A DNA stretch of 6,220 bases from Candidatus Aegiribacteria sp. (lineage in GTDB: Bacteria > Fermentibacterota > Fermentibacteria > Fermentibacterales > JCC-6). The notes under the pieces are model-generated. The model did no database searches. It was not told the DNA's origin and was given only the letters and a program-made list of their open reading frames with translations. Every line of letters begins with the position of its first letter. The stretch's first letter is position 1. The translations under genes were made by a program, and so were the position numbers. Location of the stretch: the NCBI GenBank assembly GCA_030600975.1, contig JAUVUL010000123.1, positions 1-6,220 on the forward strand, read 5' to 3'. This document shows, piece by piece, positions 1 through 5,767 of the stretch.

Positions 1-2
1 CA

Positions 3-305
3 GCGGCCAACTCGATTCTTATAAAGCTGAACCAGATTGGAACTGTAACCGAAACGATAAACACTGTGAACCTGTCCCATAAGAACGGCAGGAAAGCGGT
101 TGAGAGCCACAGGAGCGGCGAGACGGAGGATACATATATCATTGATTTCTCAGTTGCCATGAACACTGACCTTCTGAAAACAGGATCCACCTGTAGAACA
201 GACAGGGTCGCCAAGTACAATCAGCTGCTGCGAATAGAGGAGGATCTTGGGACTCAGGCGGTTTTCAAAGGAGCTCAAGTATTCGAAAACGTCGGCAGGG
301 GTTGA
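3..305 (+). CDS. eno: Enolase (phosphopyruvate hydratase), C-terminal 100 residues; 5' end outside window
   Basis: Enolase interconverts 2-phosphoglycerate and phosphoenolpyruvate in glycolysis and gluconeogenesis, in the cytoplasm. The frame is open from the left window edge, so only the C-terminal part of the TIM barrel is present. It begins with the strand motif NSILIK followed by NQIG; the lysine at visible residue 8 matches the catalytic base (Lys341 in E. coli). SHRSGETED at residues 35-43 carries the substrate-binding His-Arg-Ser. KTG at 59-61 carries the equivalent of Lys392, and [14 protein letters not shown] follows. The spacing of these residues equals that of E. coli enolase, and the C-terminus ends at the normal family length, so nothing is missing at the 3' end. 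The GTG at 66 is internal to the gene and is not a start. The next gene begins one base after the stop, as in the common eno-ftsB order. Identification is very secure. Confidence 0.97.
   Translation, partial: AANSILIKLNQIGTVTETINTVNLSHKNGRKAVESHRSGETEDTYIIDFSVAMNTDLLKTGSTCRTDRVAKYNQLLRIEEDLGTQAVFKGAQVFENVGRG
297..301 (+). promoter_or_regulatory. Ribosome binding site that decides the ftsB start
   Basis: AGGGG lies inside the last codons of eno, five bases before the TTG at 307. A second purine-rich stretch (236-243) sits three bases before the TTG at 247. That one encodes the conserved Arg-Ile-Glu-Glu-Asp of enolase and is too close to the TTG for a normal spacing, so it is probably coincidental. 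Confidence 0.6.
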
Positions 306-306
306 T

Positions 307-624
307 TTGAAGCGGCGAGGTAGCGGCAACCGGAGATTATTCTACGTAATACTTGTTTCTGTCTTTGTCATCGTTGCCGCGATTCTTGTCTTCAACAGGC
401 ATGGATTCATTGCCCTTGCTGGACTTATGGGAGATGTTGACAGGATCTCTCTGTCGATCGACAGCCTGCAGGCGGACATAGATTCTCTTGAATCGGAGAT
501 TCAGAGACTCCGAAGCGATTCTCTCTATCTGGAAAGAATGGTCAGGGAAATTCTGGGCTGGGGTCGGGAAGGTGAACACATTGTGAGGTTCACAGAACTC
601 GATTCAATGGGAGTATCCTTCTGA
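307..624 (+). CDS. ftsB: FtsB/DivIC-family septum formation protein
   Basis: This is a small bitopic membrane protein of the cell-division machinery. In known bacteria FtsB/DivIC pairs with FtsL and FtsQ/DivIB and helps activate septal peptidoglycan synthesis. Read from the TTG at 307 it has 105 residues, the usual size. It has a basic N-terminus (MKRRGSGNRR), one transmembrane helix at about 11-29, and a periplasmic coiled coil at about 40-72. The family signature follows: Asp71, Tyr74, Glu76-Arg77, Arg80-Glu81, Leu83-Gly84, then a Gly-Glu pair. The TTG at 307 is preferred because AGGGG (297-301) lies five bases upstream, and because the in-frame TTG at 247 would overlap eno by about 60 bases and add a tail not expected in the family. 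The gene lies directly after eno, as in many bacteria. Whether it is orthologous to FtsB or to DivIC cannot be decided from this sequence alone. Confidence 0.88.
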   Translation: MKRRGSGNRRLFYVILVSVFVIVAAILVFNRHGFIALAGLMGDVDRISLSIDSLQADIDSLESEIQRLRSDSLYLERMVREILGWGREGEHIVRFTELDSMGVSF

Positions 625-629
625 GTTCC

Positions 630-1532
630 GTGAAATTCAACTGCAGAATTTCTTCCGTTGGGAGGAGAGGGGTCACCATTATAGATGAGAGCGGCCTCGA
701 TATGGGAGCAAGAGTAGCCGGGCGGGTCTACCATGAAATGAAGCCGGTGACAGGTGATTACGCTGTGGCGGTCAGAACAGGTGACATCCCGCTTGTTGAA
801 AGAATACTACCCAGATCAGGTGTCCTTCAGCGTACAGCATCTTCGGGGACATCAACCCAGATAATCGCTGCCAACGTTGACATGGTCCTTATAGTCACCT
901 CGATTAAACACCCAGAATTCAGTGACGGTTTTGTCTGCAGGGCTCTTGCAGCGGCCAGCTGGAAGAAATTGAAATCGACAATTGTACTGAACAAGATGGA
1001 TCTCTGCTGCACGAAGGATGAAGAACTGAAAAGCAGGATCCTGACCACCTATGATAGGGAGAGAACAGGTTATCCTCTCTTCCCGGTCAGCTGCATAACG
1101 GGGCGCGGCACTGATGAACTGCGGAAATACATAAGAGGAATGACCGTTGTCATGACAGGACCGTCCGGAGCGGGAAAAACCTCACTGGTAAAGTATTACA
1201 ATCCGTCCCTTGAAGTAAGGATAGGCACCCTCAACCCTAAGACCAGCAAAGGCAAGCATACGACGGTCGCTGCCAGATTAATCCCTCTGGAAAGGAACAC
1301 TGCCGTTATCGACACTCCTGGTTTGAGAATGTTCTCCATTGATCATATCCCCCGGAACGATCTGCAGTTCTGTTTCCCAGAATTCAGGAATTATCTTGAT
1401 GAATGCAGATTCCGAGACTGTTTACACATTTCCGAACCCGGATGCGCGGTAAGATCAGCGGTTGAGACTGGATCTATATCGGAAATACGCTACGGGAAAT
1501 ACGTCGATTTCATAAACGAAAAGAATCCCTGA
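630..1532 (+). CDS. rsgA: Small ribosomal subunit biogenesis GTPase RsgA (YjeQ)
   Basis: RsgA is a circularly permuted GTPase that acts in late maturation and checking of the 30S ribosomal subunit. The 300-residue product has the full family layout. An OB-fold-like N-terminal domain covers about 1-70. The GTPase motifs follow in permuted order: NKMD (G4, 121-124), SCITG (G5, 154-158), the P-loop GPSGAGKTS (G1, 177-185), the G2 region around KGKHTT (207-212), and DTPG (G3, 228-231). The C-terminal zinc site is Cys259-x4-Cys264-x-His266-x5-Cys272. All key residues are present and the length is normal. The GTG at 630 lies five bases after the ftsB stop. No strong Shine-Dalgarno is visible (only GAG at 623-625), so translational coupling to ftsB is likely. 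The next in-frame ATG, at residue 25, would remove part of the OB fold. Confidence 0.96.
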   Translation: MKFNCRISSVGRRGVTIIDESGLDMGARVAGRVYHEMKPVTGDYAVAVRTGDIPLVERILPRSGVLQRTASSGTSTQIIAANVDMVLIVTSIKHPEFSDGFVCRALAAASWKKLKSTIVLNKMDLCCTKDEELKSRILTTYDRERTGYPLFPVSCITGRGTDELRKYIRGMTVVMTGPSGAGKTSLVKYYNPSLEVRIGTLNPKTSKGKHTTVAARLIPLERNTAVIDTPGLRMFSIDHIPRNDLQFCFPEFRNYLDECRFRDCLHISEPGCAVRSAVETGSISEIRYGKYVDFINEKNP

Positions 1533-1540
1533 AATAAGAG

Positions 1541-2785
1541 TTATCTCCGTCTGAAGGAAAAATCCCTCCTGATCTCTTCAAACAGTTTGCGCCATGGTTC
1601 CCACTGTCCGGGTCTCTTCTTCTTAATATCCCGGATATTCTCCCTGGCTATCAGGAAACCGAACAGAGAAATGAACGCCAGAAGGAACACTTCTATCAGG
1701 ATTAAAATCCTTTTTGGTTTACTCTTCCAGCCGGGATGTCTCGGAGGGTCGAGAACACGTATATGAGTCTGTTCACGGCTTTCTGAAGATATTGCCTCCT
1801 GCAGGCTTAATCCGACAGTATTCGTAAGTCTCAGAGCCATTTCGTAATCTGCCCTGAGAATGGCGTACTCGAAGTTGATGTCAGTAAAGTCATCCAGACT
1901 TACAGATGGCATAACATCCTCGTAACCCGGGGCCGGTACGCCTGATTCAAGCATTCTTATCACATTCAGCAGTTCCGCTGCCTTCCTTTCTTTGAACAGA
2001 ATAGTAGTATTTGTAGCGCCGGATACGCCTTGACGGAGGGCGGATATTTCCGTGATGAGTGTTGAGTACTCAGTCTTAAGTATAACAAGACGGTTGATAT
2101 ATGCAGTCATTTCCTGTTCTGGAGCTACCATGTCATACTCATCTTCAAACCTCTTAATGGCAAGGCTTGAACTTACGAGCATACTTTCAGCCATCTCGAA
2201 CCGTATTTCCAGATAGACTCTTGCCTGGTGCATCCGGCTTGAGAGAATTTCGATGTTTATGCTGTCAAGGGTAGCGACAATGGATTCGGAGATTTCAACA
2301 GCGTACCATGGATTCCCAGAGGTGAACTCTATTCTCAGAAATCCAGATGGAGTTACACTCGCCGAATAGTTTTCCCTGAATTTCAACCTTGCCCAGTAGA
2401 GCCCTATTTGCTCATTATTATCGTAAATACTCCTGAGATTTGTTGAATCGATGAAAGCTGTTGATAAAATAACATGCTCAGCAAGGGATCGACTTTTCAG
2501 TATTTCATCGTAGACATCCGACATGGTTGTCATCAGGGGCAGAGAGAATCCCATTCCTCCACTGAAGTTACCGGTTAATTCGGGGACCCCCAGACTAGCA
2601 ATGGAAAGAGCCGAAGCTGACTGGTCCTCGGGAGGCATAATCACCGTAGTTACTGTGTATTTCTTTTTCAGCATGAAAGTAATGACAACGGTCGGGATCA
2701 TGATGATAAGAAGTGCCTTCACGAGAAACCATCTGTTTTTAAGCAGAAGGTAGAAGTACCACAGGGGTCGTCTTCCCTCATTCAT
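1541..2785 (-). CDS. Wzz/GumC-type polysaccharide chain-length/copolymerase protein without kinase domain
   Basis: Proteins of this family sit in the inner membrane, span the periplasm as coiled-coil oligomers, and set chain length or bridge to the outer-membrane exporter during polysaccharide secretion. The 414-residue product has a transmembrane helix at about 19-39. The typical Wzz-domain start follows (an IMPPED motif at 49-54, then a Gly/Ser-rich stretch), then a long helical, heptad-rich periplasmic region at about 180-340. The proline-rich segment PPRHPGWKSKPKR (347-359) leads into a second transmembrane helix at about 360-380. The remaining 34 residues are basic and cytoplasmic. There is no Walker motif or tyrosine-rich tail, so the fused tyrosine autokinase of some relatives is absent. 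The ATG starts one base after the stop of the exporter gene, which implies translational coupling and a joint function. Whether the polymer is O-antigen, capsule or exopolysaccharide cannot be told. Confidence 0.86.
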   Translation of the reverse strand: MNEGRRPLWYFYLLLKNRWFLVKALLIIMIPTVVITFMLKKKYTVTTVIMPPEDQSASALSIASLGVPELTGNFSGGMGFSLPLMTTMSDVYDEILKSRSLAEHVILSTAFIDSTNLRSIYDNNEQIGLYWARLKFRENYSASVTPSGFLRIEFTSGNPWYAVEISESIVATLDSINIEILSSRMHQARVYLEIRFEMAESMLVSSSLAIKRFEDEYDMVAPEQEMTAYINRLVILKTEYSTLITEISALRQGVSGATNTTILFKERKAAELLNVIRMLESGVPAPGYEDVMPSVSLDDFTDINFEYAILRADYEMALRLTNTVGLSLQEAISSESREQTHIRVLDPPRHPGWKSKPKRILILIEVFLLAFISLFGFLIARENIRDIKKKRPGQWEPWRKLFEEIRRDFSFRRR

Positions 2786-2786
2786 A

Positions 2787-3980
2787 TCAGTTCAGACTCT
2801 TCCACGCGATAACTATCGACGCAATGCTCGTAAAGATCAGGAGAGGATCCTGCCAGCCCACTAAAACCTTTCGGTGAACAACGATGGAGGATCCGGGAGG
2901 AATCACTTGAACATCAGTAGAACGTACCTCGCTTCCATCTGACAGTACTACTTTTATCCCGGATTCGGATGCCTCGCGAAGAAGACCCCCCGCCTGTGAG
3001 ATGTAGTAGAAAGCCCCCATATCAGCCGTATGAGAATATACTCCGGGAGAGTAAACATATCCTGTTACCGCCACTATGGGAGGTATTCCGGGACAAATCA
3101 CTCTATCTCCGGGAAGAAGTTCGGGATCGATCGAAGGGTCATCCAGGGGAGCTCTGATCTTCTCTTCCTGACCGCCAGGAAGAATTCTTATTACGTAACA
3201 GCAATCTCTGGAAGCCCAGGTCCTGGTTCCGCCAATTCTCTGAATGAGTACGCTTACAGTTTCTTCGGGGATGTATTCCACCATTCCTCTAATGCTTCCT
3301 GTCCAGGCATTATCATCCGGGCTGCCCGCATAGGCGGTTGCAAGGGAACCCAACATTTTCACAGCACCTTCCACATGGACGAATTCCTCCGCTGAGGGTA
3401 CATGCACTCTGTCCCCCTGGGAGAGTACAGGATTTGAATACATACAGCCGTTCAGAAGAAACTCGGTAATATCAACCTCTGTGGTATCACCATCTGAATG
3501 AACTATCTGAATCGAAGTCCAGCTTCCGGTTGCTGCAATACCGTCGGCCATGTTCAACAGATCCGTCAGTCTGCTGGCTCCGCTGACATTATATATCCCC
3601 TGGTTGGCCACCTGACCGGTAAGGGGAACTCTGAATGTTCTGATAACGGCAAGTCCTGCCATTCCACGCAGCCCGGGATATCTCGCTGTGAAGCCGGCTT
3701 CAATAAGATCGGTTACCTGGTAAAGCAGGAGCCCTGCAACAGGCCAGGCACCGGCTGAAGGTATGACGGCATAGCCATCGGGTGTAACCGTCAAATAGAG
3801 AATGGAGTTGGCTCCGCTTCCAGACAGTTCCACTGGAACCCCTCCCTGTATGGAGAACCAGAGAACATCACCCGGTCCTACTACATATTCCAAAGGATCT
3901 ATTTCCTCGATCATGGGCCTCGTAGGAATAAGCTCGGTCGATTCGCCACTGGCAACCAGAAGCAGAAGTAGAATGATCAT
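2787..3980 (-). CDS. Wza-type outer-membrane polysaccharide export protein (poly-export/SLBB)
   Basis: This is an outer-membrane polysaccharide export protein, the channel through which capsule or exopolysaccharide leaves the cell. The 397-residue product starts with a very short hydrophobic signal (MIILLLLLVASG). The poly-export domain covers about 30-115, opening with YVVGPGDVL (32-40). Three SLBB-like beta-grasp segments follow, at about 117-195 (VPLTGQVANQGIYNV), 200-297 (VHVEGAV, ending LPGDRV) and 303-368 (VAVTGYVYSPGVY). The hydrophobic C-terminal helix (about 376-395) matches the position of the Wza helix that forms the outer-membrane pore. Unlike E. coli Wza, there is no lipobox cysteine after the signal, and the signal lacks a positive n-region. 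The ATG at 3980 is supported by GGAG (3986-3989) five bases upstream; no other in-frame start is available nearby. It follows argF by 11 bases and precedes the copolymerase gene by one. Confidence 0.88.
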   Translation of the reverse strand: MIILLLLLVASGESTELIPTRPMIEEIDPLEYVVGPGDVLWFSIQGGVPVELSGSGANSILYLTVTPDGYAVIPSAGAWPVAGLLLYQVTDLIEAGFTARYPGLRGMAGLAVIRTFRVPLTGQVANQGIYNVSGASRLTDLLNMADGIAATGSWTSIQIVHSDGDTTEVDITEFLLNGCMYSNPVLSQGDRVHVPSAEEFVHVEGAVKMLGSLATAYAGSPDDNAWTGSIRGMVEYIPEETVSVLIQRIGGTRTWASRDCCYVIRILPGGQEEKIRAPLDDPSIDPELLPGDRVICPGIPPIVAVTGYVYSPGVYSHTADMGAFYYISQAGGLLREASESGIKVVLSDGSEVRSTDVQVIPPGSSIVVHRKVLVGWQDPLLIFTSIASIVIAWKSLN

Positions 3981-3991
3981 TTTTGCTCCAT

Positions 3992-4933
3992 CTAAAGAAG
4001 ACTGGCCACCATAAGGGCTTTTATGGTGTGCTTTCTGTTCTCAGCCTCATCCCAGACAACCGAGGAACTGCCCTCTATGACATCCACAGTAACTTCATTG
4101 CCCTTCACCGCAGGCAGGCAGTGCATGAAGATGACTCCGGGGTTGTCCGCCTGTTCCATCATGTCGGAGTTGACCCTGTAGGGTTCCAGAAGTTTCATTC
4201 TTTCCCCTGCCTTGTCCTCTTCGCCCATGGATACCCATACATCGGTATATATCACATCAGCTCCGGGTACAGCTTCTTCAAGTGAAGAAGCTATTGTAAG
4301 AGTCGAACCGGAATCATAAGCAATCTGCGATGCAGTATCAACAAGCTCTGATTCAGGATAAAGAGAATCCGGCGCCAGAATTGTACAGTTCACTCCCATT
4401 GTGGCACATCCCACCATCAGGCTGTTTGCCATATTGTTCCTGCCGTCACCGGTAAAAACGAAATTCAAACCAGACAGGTGTCCGAAGTTTTCTTCCATGG
4501 TCATCAGATCCGCAAGAACCTGGGTTGGATGGAACATGTCTGTCAGTCCATTGTAAACAGGCACGCCGGAGAATTCAGCAAGTGTTTCAACGGTCTGATG
4601 TTCAAAACCTCTGAATATGATTGCATCGAACATTCTGCCGAGAACCCTGGCCGTATCTTCGATGCTTTCTTTTACTCCAAGATGGATATCGGAACTGGAG
4701 AGGAATACCGGATGACCGCCCTCTTCTCCAAATGCTGTTTCAAAAGCGCACCGCGTTCTTGTGGATCTCTTCTCGAAGAGCATAGCAAGGGTTTTTCCTC
4801 TGAATCTCTGATTGATCTGAAAGGCGGTTCTTTCAGCTTTGAGCAGGTGAGAAATGTCAAGAAGGTATCTTATATCATCCCCTGAAAGATCCAGAAGCGT
4901 TAGCAGACTCCGCCCCCTGAAATTCACTGCCAT
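3992..4933 (-). CDS. argF: Ornithine carbamoyltransferase
   Basis: This cytoplasmic enzyme makes citrulline from ornithine and carbamoyl phosphate in arginine biosynthesis. The 313-residue product has the normal length and every diagnostic motif: STRTR (57-61) and the FRG around Arg108 for carbamoyl phosphate, HPTQ (135-138), DGRNNMANS (163-171), and Asp231 with SMG (235-237) for ornithine. HCLP (271-274) carries the catalytic cysteine, and AENRKHTIKALM lies near the C-terminus. HPTQ, SMG and HCLP separate it from aspartate carbamoyltransferase. A catabolic role (arcB) cannot be excluded from sequence alone, but no arcA or arcC is nearby. The ATG at 4933 has AAAGAGGTG (4938-4946) just upstream. 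It is the first gene of an apparent transcription unit with two polysaccharide-export genes, an unusual neighbourhood, and no other arginine gene is in the window. Confidence 0.96.
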   Translation of the reverse strand: MAVNFRGRSLLTLLDLSGDDIRYLLDISHLLKAERTAFQINQRFRGKTLAMLFEKRSTRTRCAFETAFGEEGGHPVFLSSSDIHLGVKESIEDTARVLGRMFDAIIFRGFEHQTVETLAEFSGVPVYNGLTDMFHPTQVLADLMTMEENFGHLSGLNFVFTGDGRNNMANSLMVGCATMGVNCTILAPDSLYPESELVDTASQIAYDSGSTLTIASSLEEAVPGADVIYTDVWVSMGEEDKAGERMKLLEPYRVNSDMMEQADNPGVIFMHCLPAVKGNEVTVDVIEGSSSVVWDEAENRKHTIKALMVASLL

Positions 4934-5027
4934 GAAGCACCTCTTTCGATAATTGCTATTGAACTATATTGAAAATCAGATTGTATCGGGGGAATATACA
5001 TTGAAATGCCGGTCGCACAAAACAAAA
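4934..5027 (-). promoter_or_regulatory. argF upstream region with a weak candidate promoter and ATTGAA repeats
   Basis: This spacer separates argF from the terminator of the beta-barrel gene. Since that terminator should stop incoming transcription, a promoter for argF is expected here. The best candidate on the minus strand is TTGTGC (5020-5015), 16 bases, then TATATT (4998-4993). The -10 is good (5 of 6) but the -35 is poor (3 of 6). An alternative -10 is TATAGT (4968-4963), without a usable -35. On the plus strand ATTGAA occurs three times, at 4958, 4968 and 5000. No clear ARG-box palindrome is visible. Confidence 0.35.
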
Positions 5028-5050
5028 GGGGCACGCGCAATGCGTGCCCC
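5020..5050 (-). terminator. Intrinsic terminator of the beta-barrel gene
   Basis: A nine-base-pair GC-rich stem (5028-5036 with 5042-5050; arm GGGGCACGC, five-base loop) is followed, when read on the minus strand, by TTTTGTTTTG. This is a textbook rho-independent terminator, placed about 20 bases after the stop codon at 5070. A small extra inverted repeat, GATGTA-G-TACATC (5051-5063), lies between the stop and the main stem. No T-run follows the stem on the plus strand, so it appears to work in one direction. Confidence 0.9.
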
Positions 5051-5069
5051 GATGTAGTACATCTATTTG

Positions 5070-5669
5070 CTAGAATATGTAGTATGCGCCTGCCAGAATA
5101 TTCGGGGGTGCGTATGTTGCAAGACCGGACCATATATCATCGGTGGTGCTGGCTGTTCCGCCAACAGTAGTTTTCATTGTTGCCTTAGCGTAACGGAATC
5201 CATATTCTGTAAAGAGAGCCAGTTGTTCGGCACCTGGGATAGCAAAGTCGATTCTCATGAGAGGATCAATGGCATAGGAAGTAGTTTCAAATTCGGTAGT
5301 GCCTTGTTCAAGCGTGGTTTTGCAATAAAGGAATCGGACACCGATACTGAAGCTTGTGTTTGCGGGATCCGCTATTACATAGTATCCTCCACCACCGAAA
5401 ATAGTACCTGAACCGGTGCTTTCAACCGGTACCGTGGGCTGAGGATCGAGTTCATATGTTTGCTTCTCATATCCTACATAAGCCTCAATGCGGAATTCTG
5501 GTGATGCCATTGCTCCAAAACGAAGCAGGTACACATCTTCAGTTTCGAGATAACCAGATGCTACGTTTACATACCAAGGGACTTCCACGCTATTGAAACC
5601 AATTGAGAACCCGGCAAAAGCCGTACCAGCGAAAGCAAGAAGACATATTAGTACAAAGACCCTTTTCAT
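5070..5669 (-). CDS. Secreted small outer-membrane beta-barrel protein, function unknown
   Basis: The product has 199 residues. It starts with a clear Sec signal peptide (MKRVFVLICLLAFAGTAFA, probable cleavage after AFA at about residue 19). The mature part alternates short amphipathic strands with Gly/Thr/Ser-rich turns (YGFRY, FGGGGYYV, FSIGVRFLY, MRIDF) and ends in AYYIF. The terminal phenylalanine is the usual signal for insertion by the BAM machinery. Size and strand pattern suggest an eight-stranded barrel of the OmpX/OmpA-N-terminal type, but I do not recognise a specific family and assign no function. The ATG at 5669 is chosen over upstream in-frame codons because GGAGG (5676-5680) lies six bases ahead, the signal peptide begins there, and the promoter lies upstream, so a longer form would start before the transcript does. 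It has its own promoter and terminator, so it is monocistronic and probably abundant. Confidence 0.8.
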   Translation of the reverse strand: MKRVFVLICLLAFAGTAFAGFSIGFNSVEVPWYVNVASGYLETEDVYLLRFGAMASPEFRIEAYVGYEKQTYELDPQPTVPVESTGSGTIFGGGGYYVIADPANTSFSIGVRFLYCKTTLEQGTTEFETTSYAIDPLMRIDFAIPGAEQLALFTEYGFRYAKATMKTTVGGTASTTDDIWSGLATYAPPNILAGAYYIF

Positions 5670-5673
5670 CACT

Positions 5674-5682
5674 CTCCTCCTC
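5674..5682 (-). promoter_or_regulatory. Strong ribosome binding site of the beta-barrel gene
   Basis: On the minus strand GAGGAGGAG, containing a full GGAGG core, lies six bases before the ATG at 5669. It decides the start: the open frame runs 34 codons further upstream, past the probable transcription start. Confidence 0.85.
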
Positions 5683-5738
5683 GTTTTAAGAGCGGCCAAT
5701 TCCACCCTTACAACAATAACTTTGCTTAAGTTTAATAC

Positions 5739-5767
5739 ATTATATGTTAACTGGCAAGGTCTGTCAA
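5739..5767 (-). promoter_or_regulatory. Perfect consensus sigma-70 promoter of the beta-barrel gene
   Basis: On the minus strand TTGACA (5767-5762) is followed by exactly 17 bases and TATAAT (5744-5739). Both hexamers match the housekeeping consensus at all positions with ideal spacing. Transcription should start near 5732, giving a leader of about 63 bases before the ATG at 5669. The -35 box begins at the base right after the stop codon of the upstream gene. I see no strong hairpin or obvious operator in the leader. Confidence 0.88.

Noticed and set aside
66..305. A separate 79-residue gene starting at GTG 66
   Set aside because: The frame is open to the window edge and the extra residues continue the enolase sequence (NSILIK, NQIG); the GTG is an internal valine codon.
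247..306. Earlier TTG start for the ftsB-like gene
   Set aside because: It lies inside eno, its purine-rich stretch is explained by conserved enolase codons, and the later TTG gives the normal family length with better spacing.
1541..1640. Fused tyrosine kinase at the end of the copolymerase
   Set aside because: Only 34 basic residues follow the second membrane helix, with no Walker motifs or tyrosine cluster.
3030..3395. 121-residue plus-strand open frame opposite the exporter gene
   Set aside because: It is antisense to a well-supported gene, has no family resemblance, and several overlapping shadow frames occur here as well.
4478..4885. 135-residue open frame on the plus strand opposite argF
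   Set aside because: It is fully antisense to a gene with all catalytic motifs, and its translation shows no recognisable domain.
5051..5063. GATGTA-G-TACATC inverted repeat as an operator
   Set aside because: It lies between a stop codon and a terminator, is short and AT-rich, and is better seen as a minor 3' UTR hairpin.
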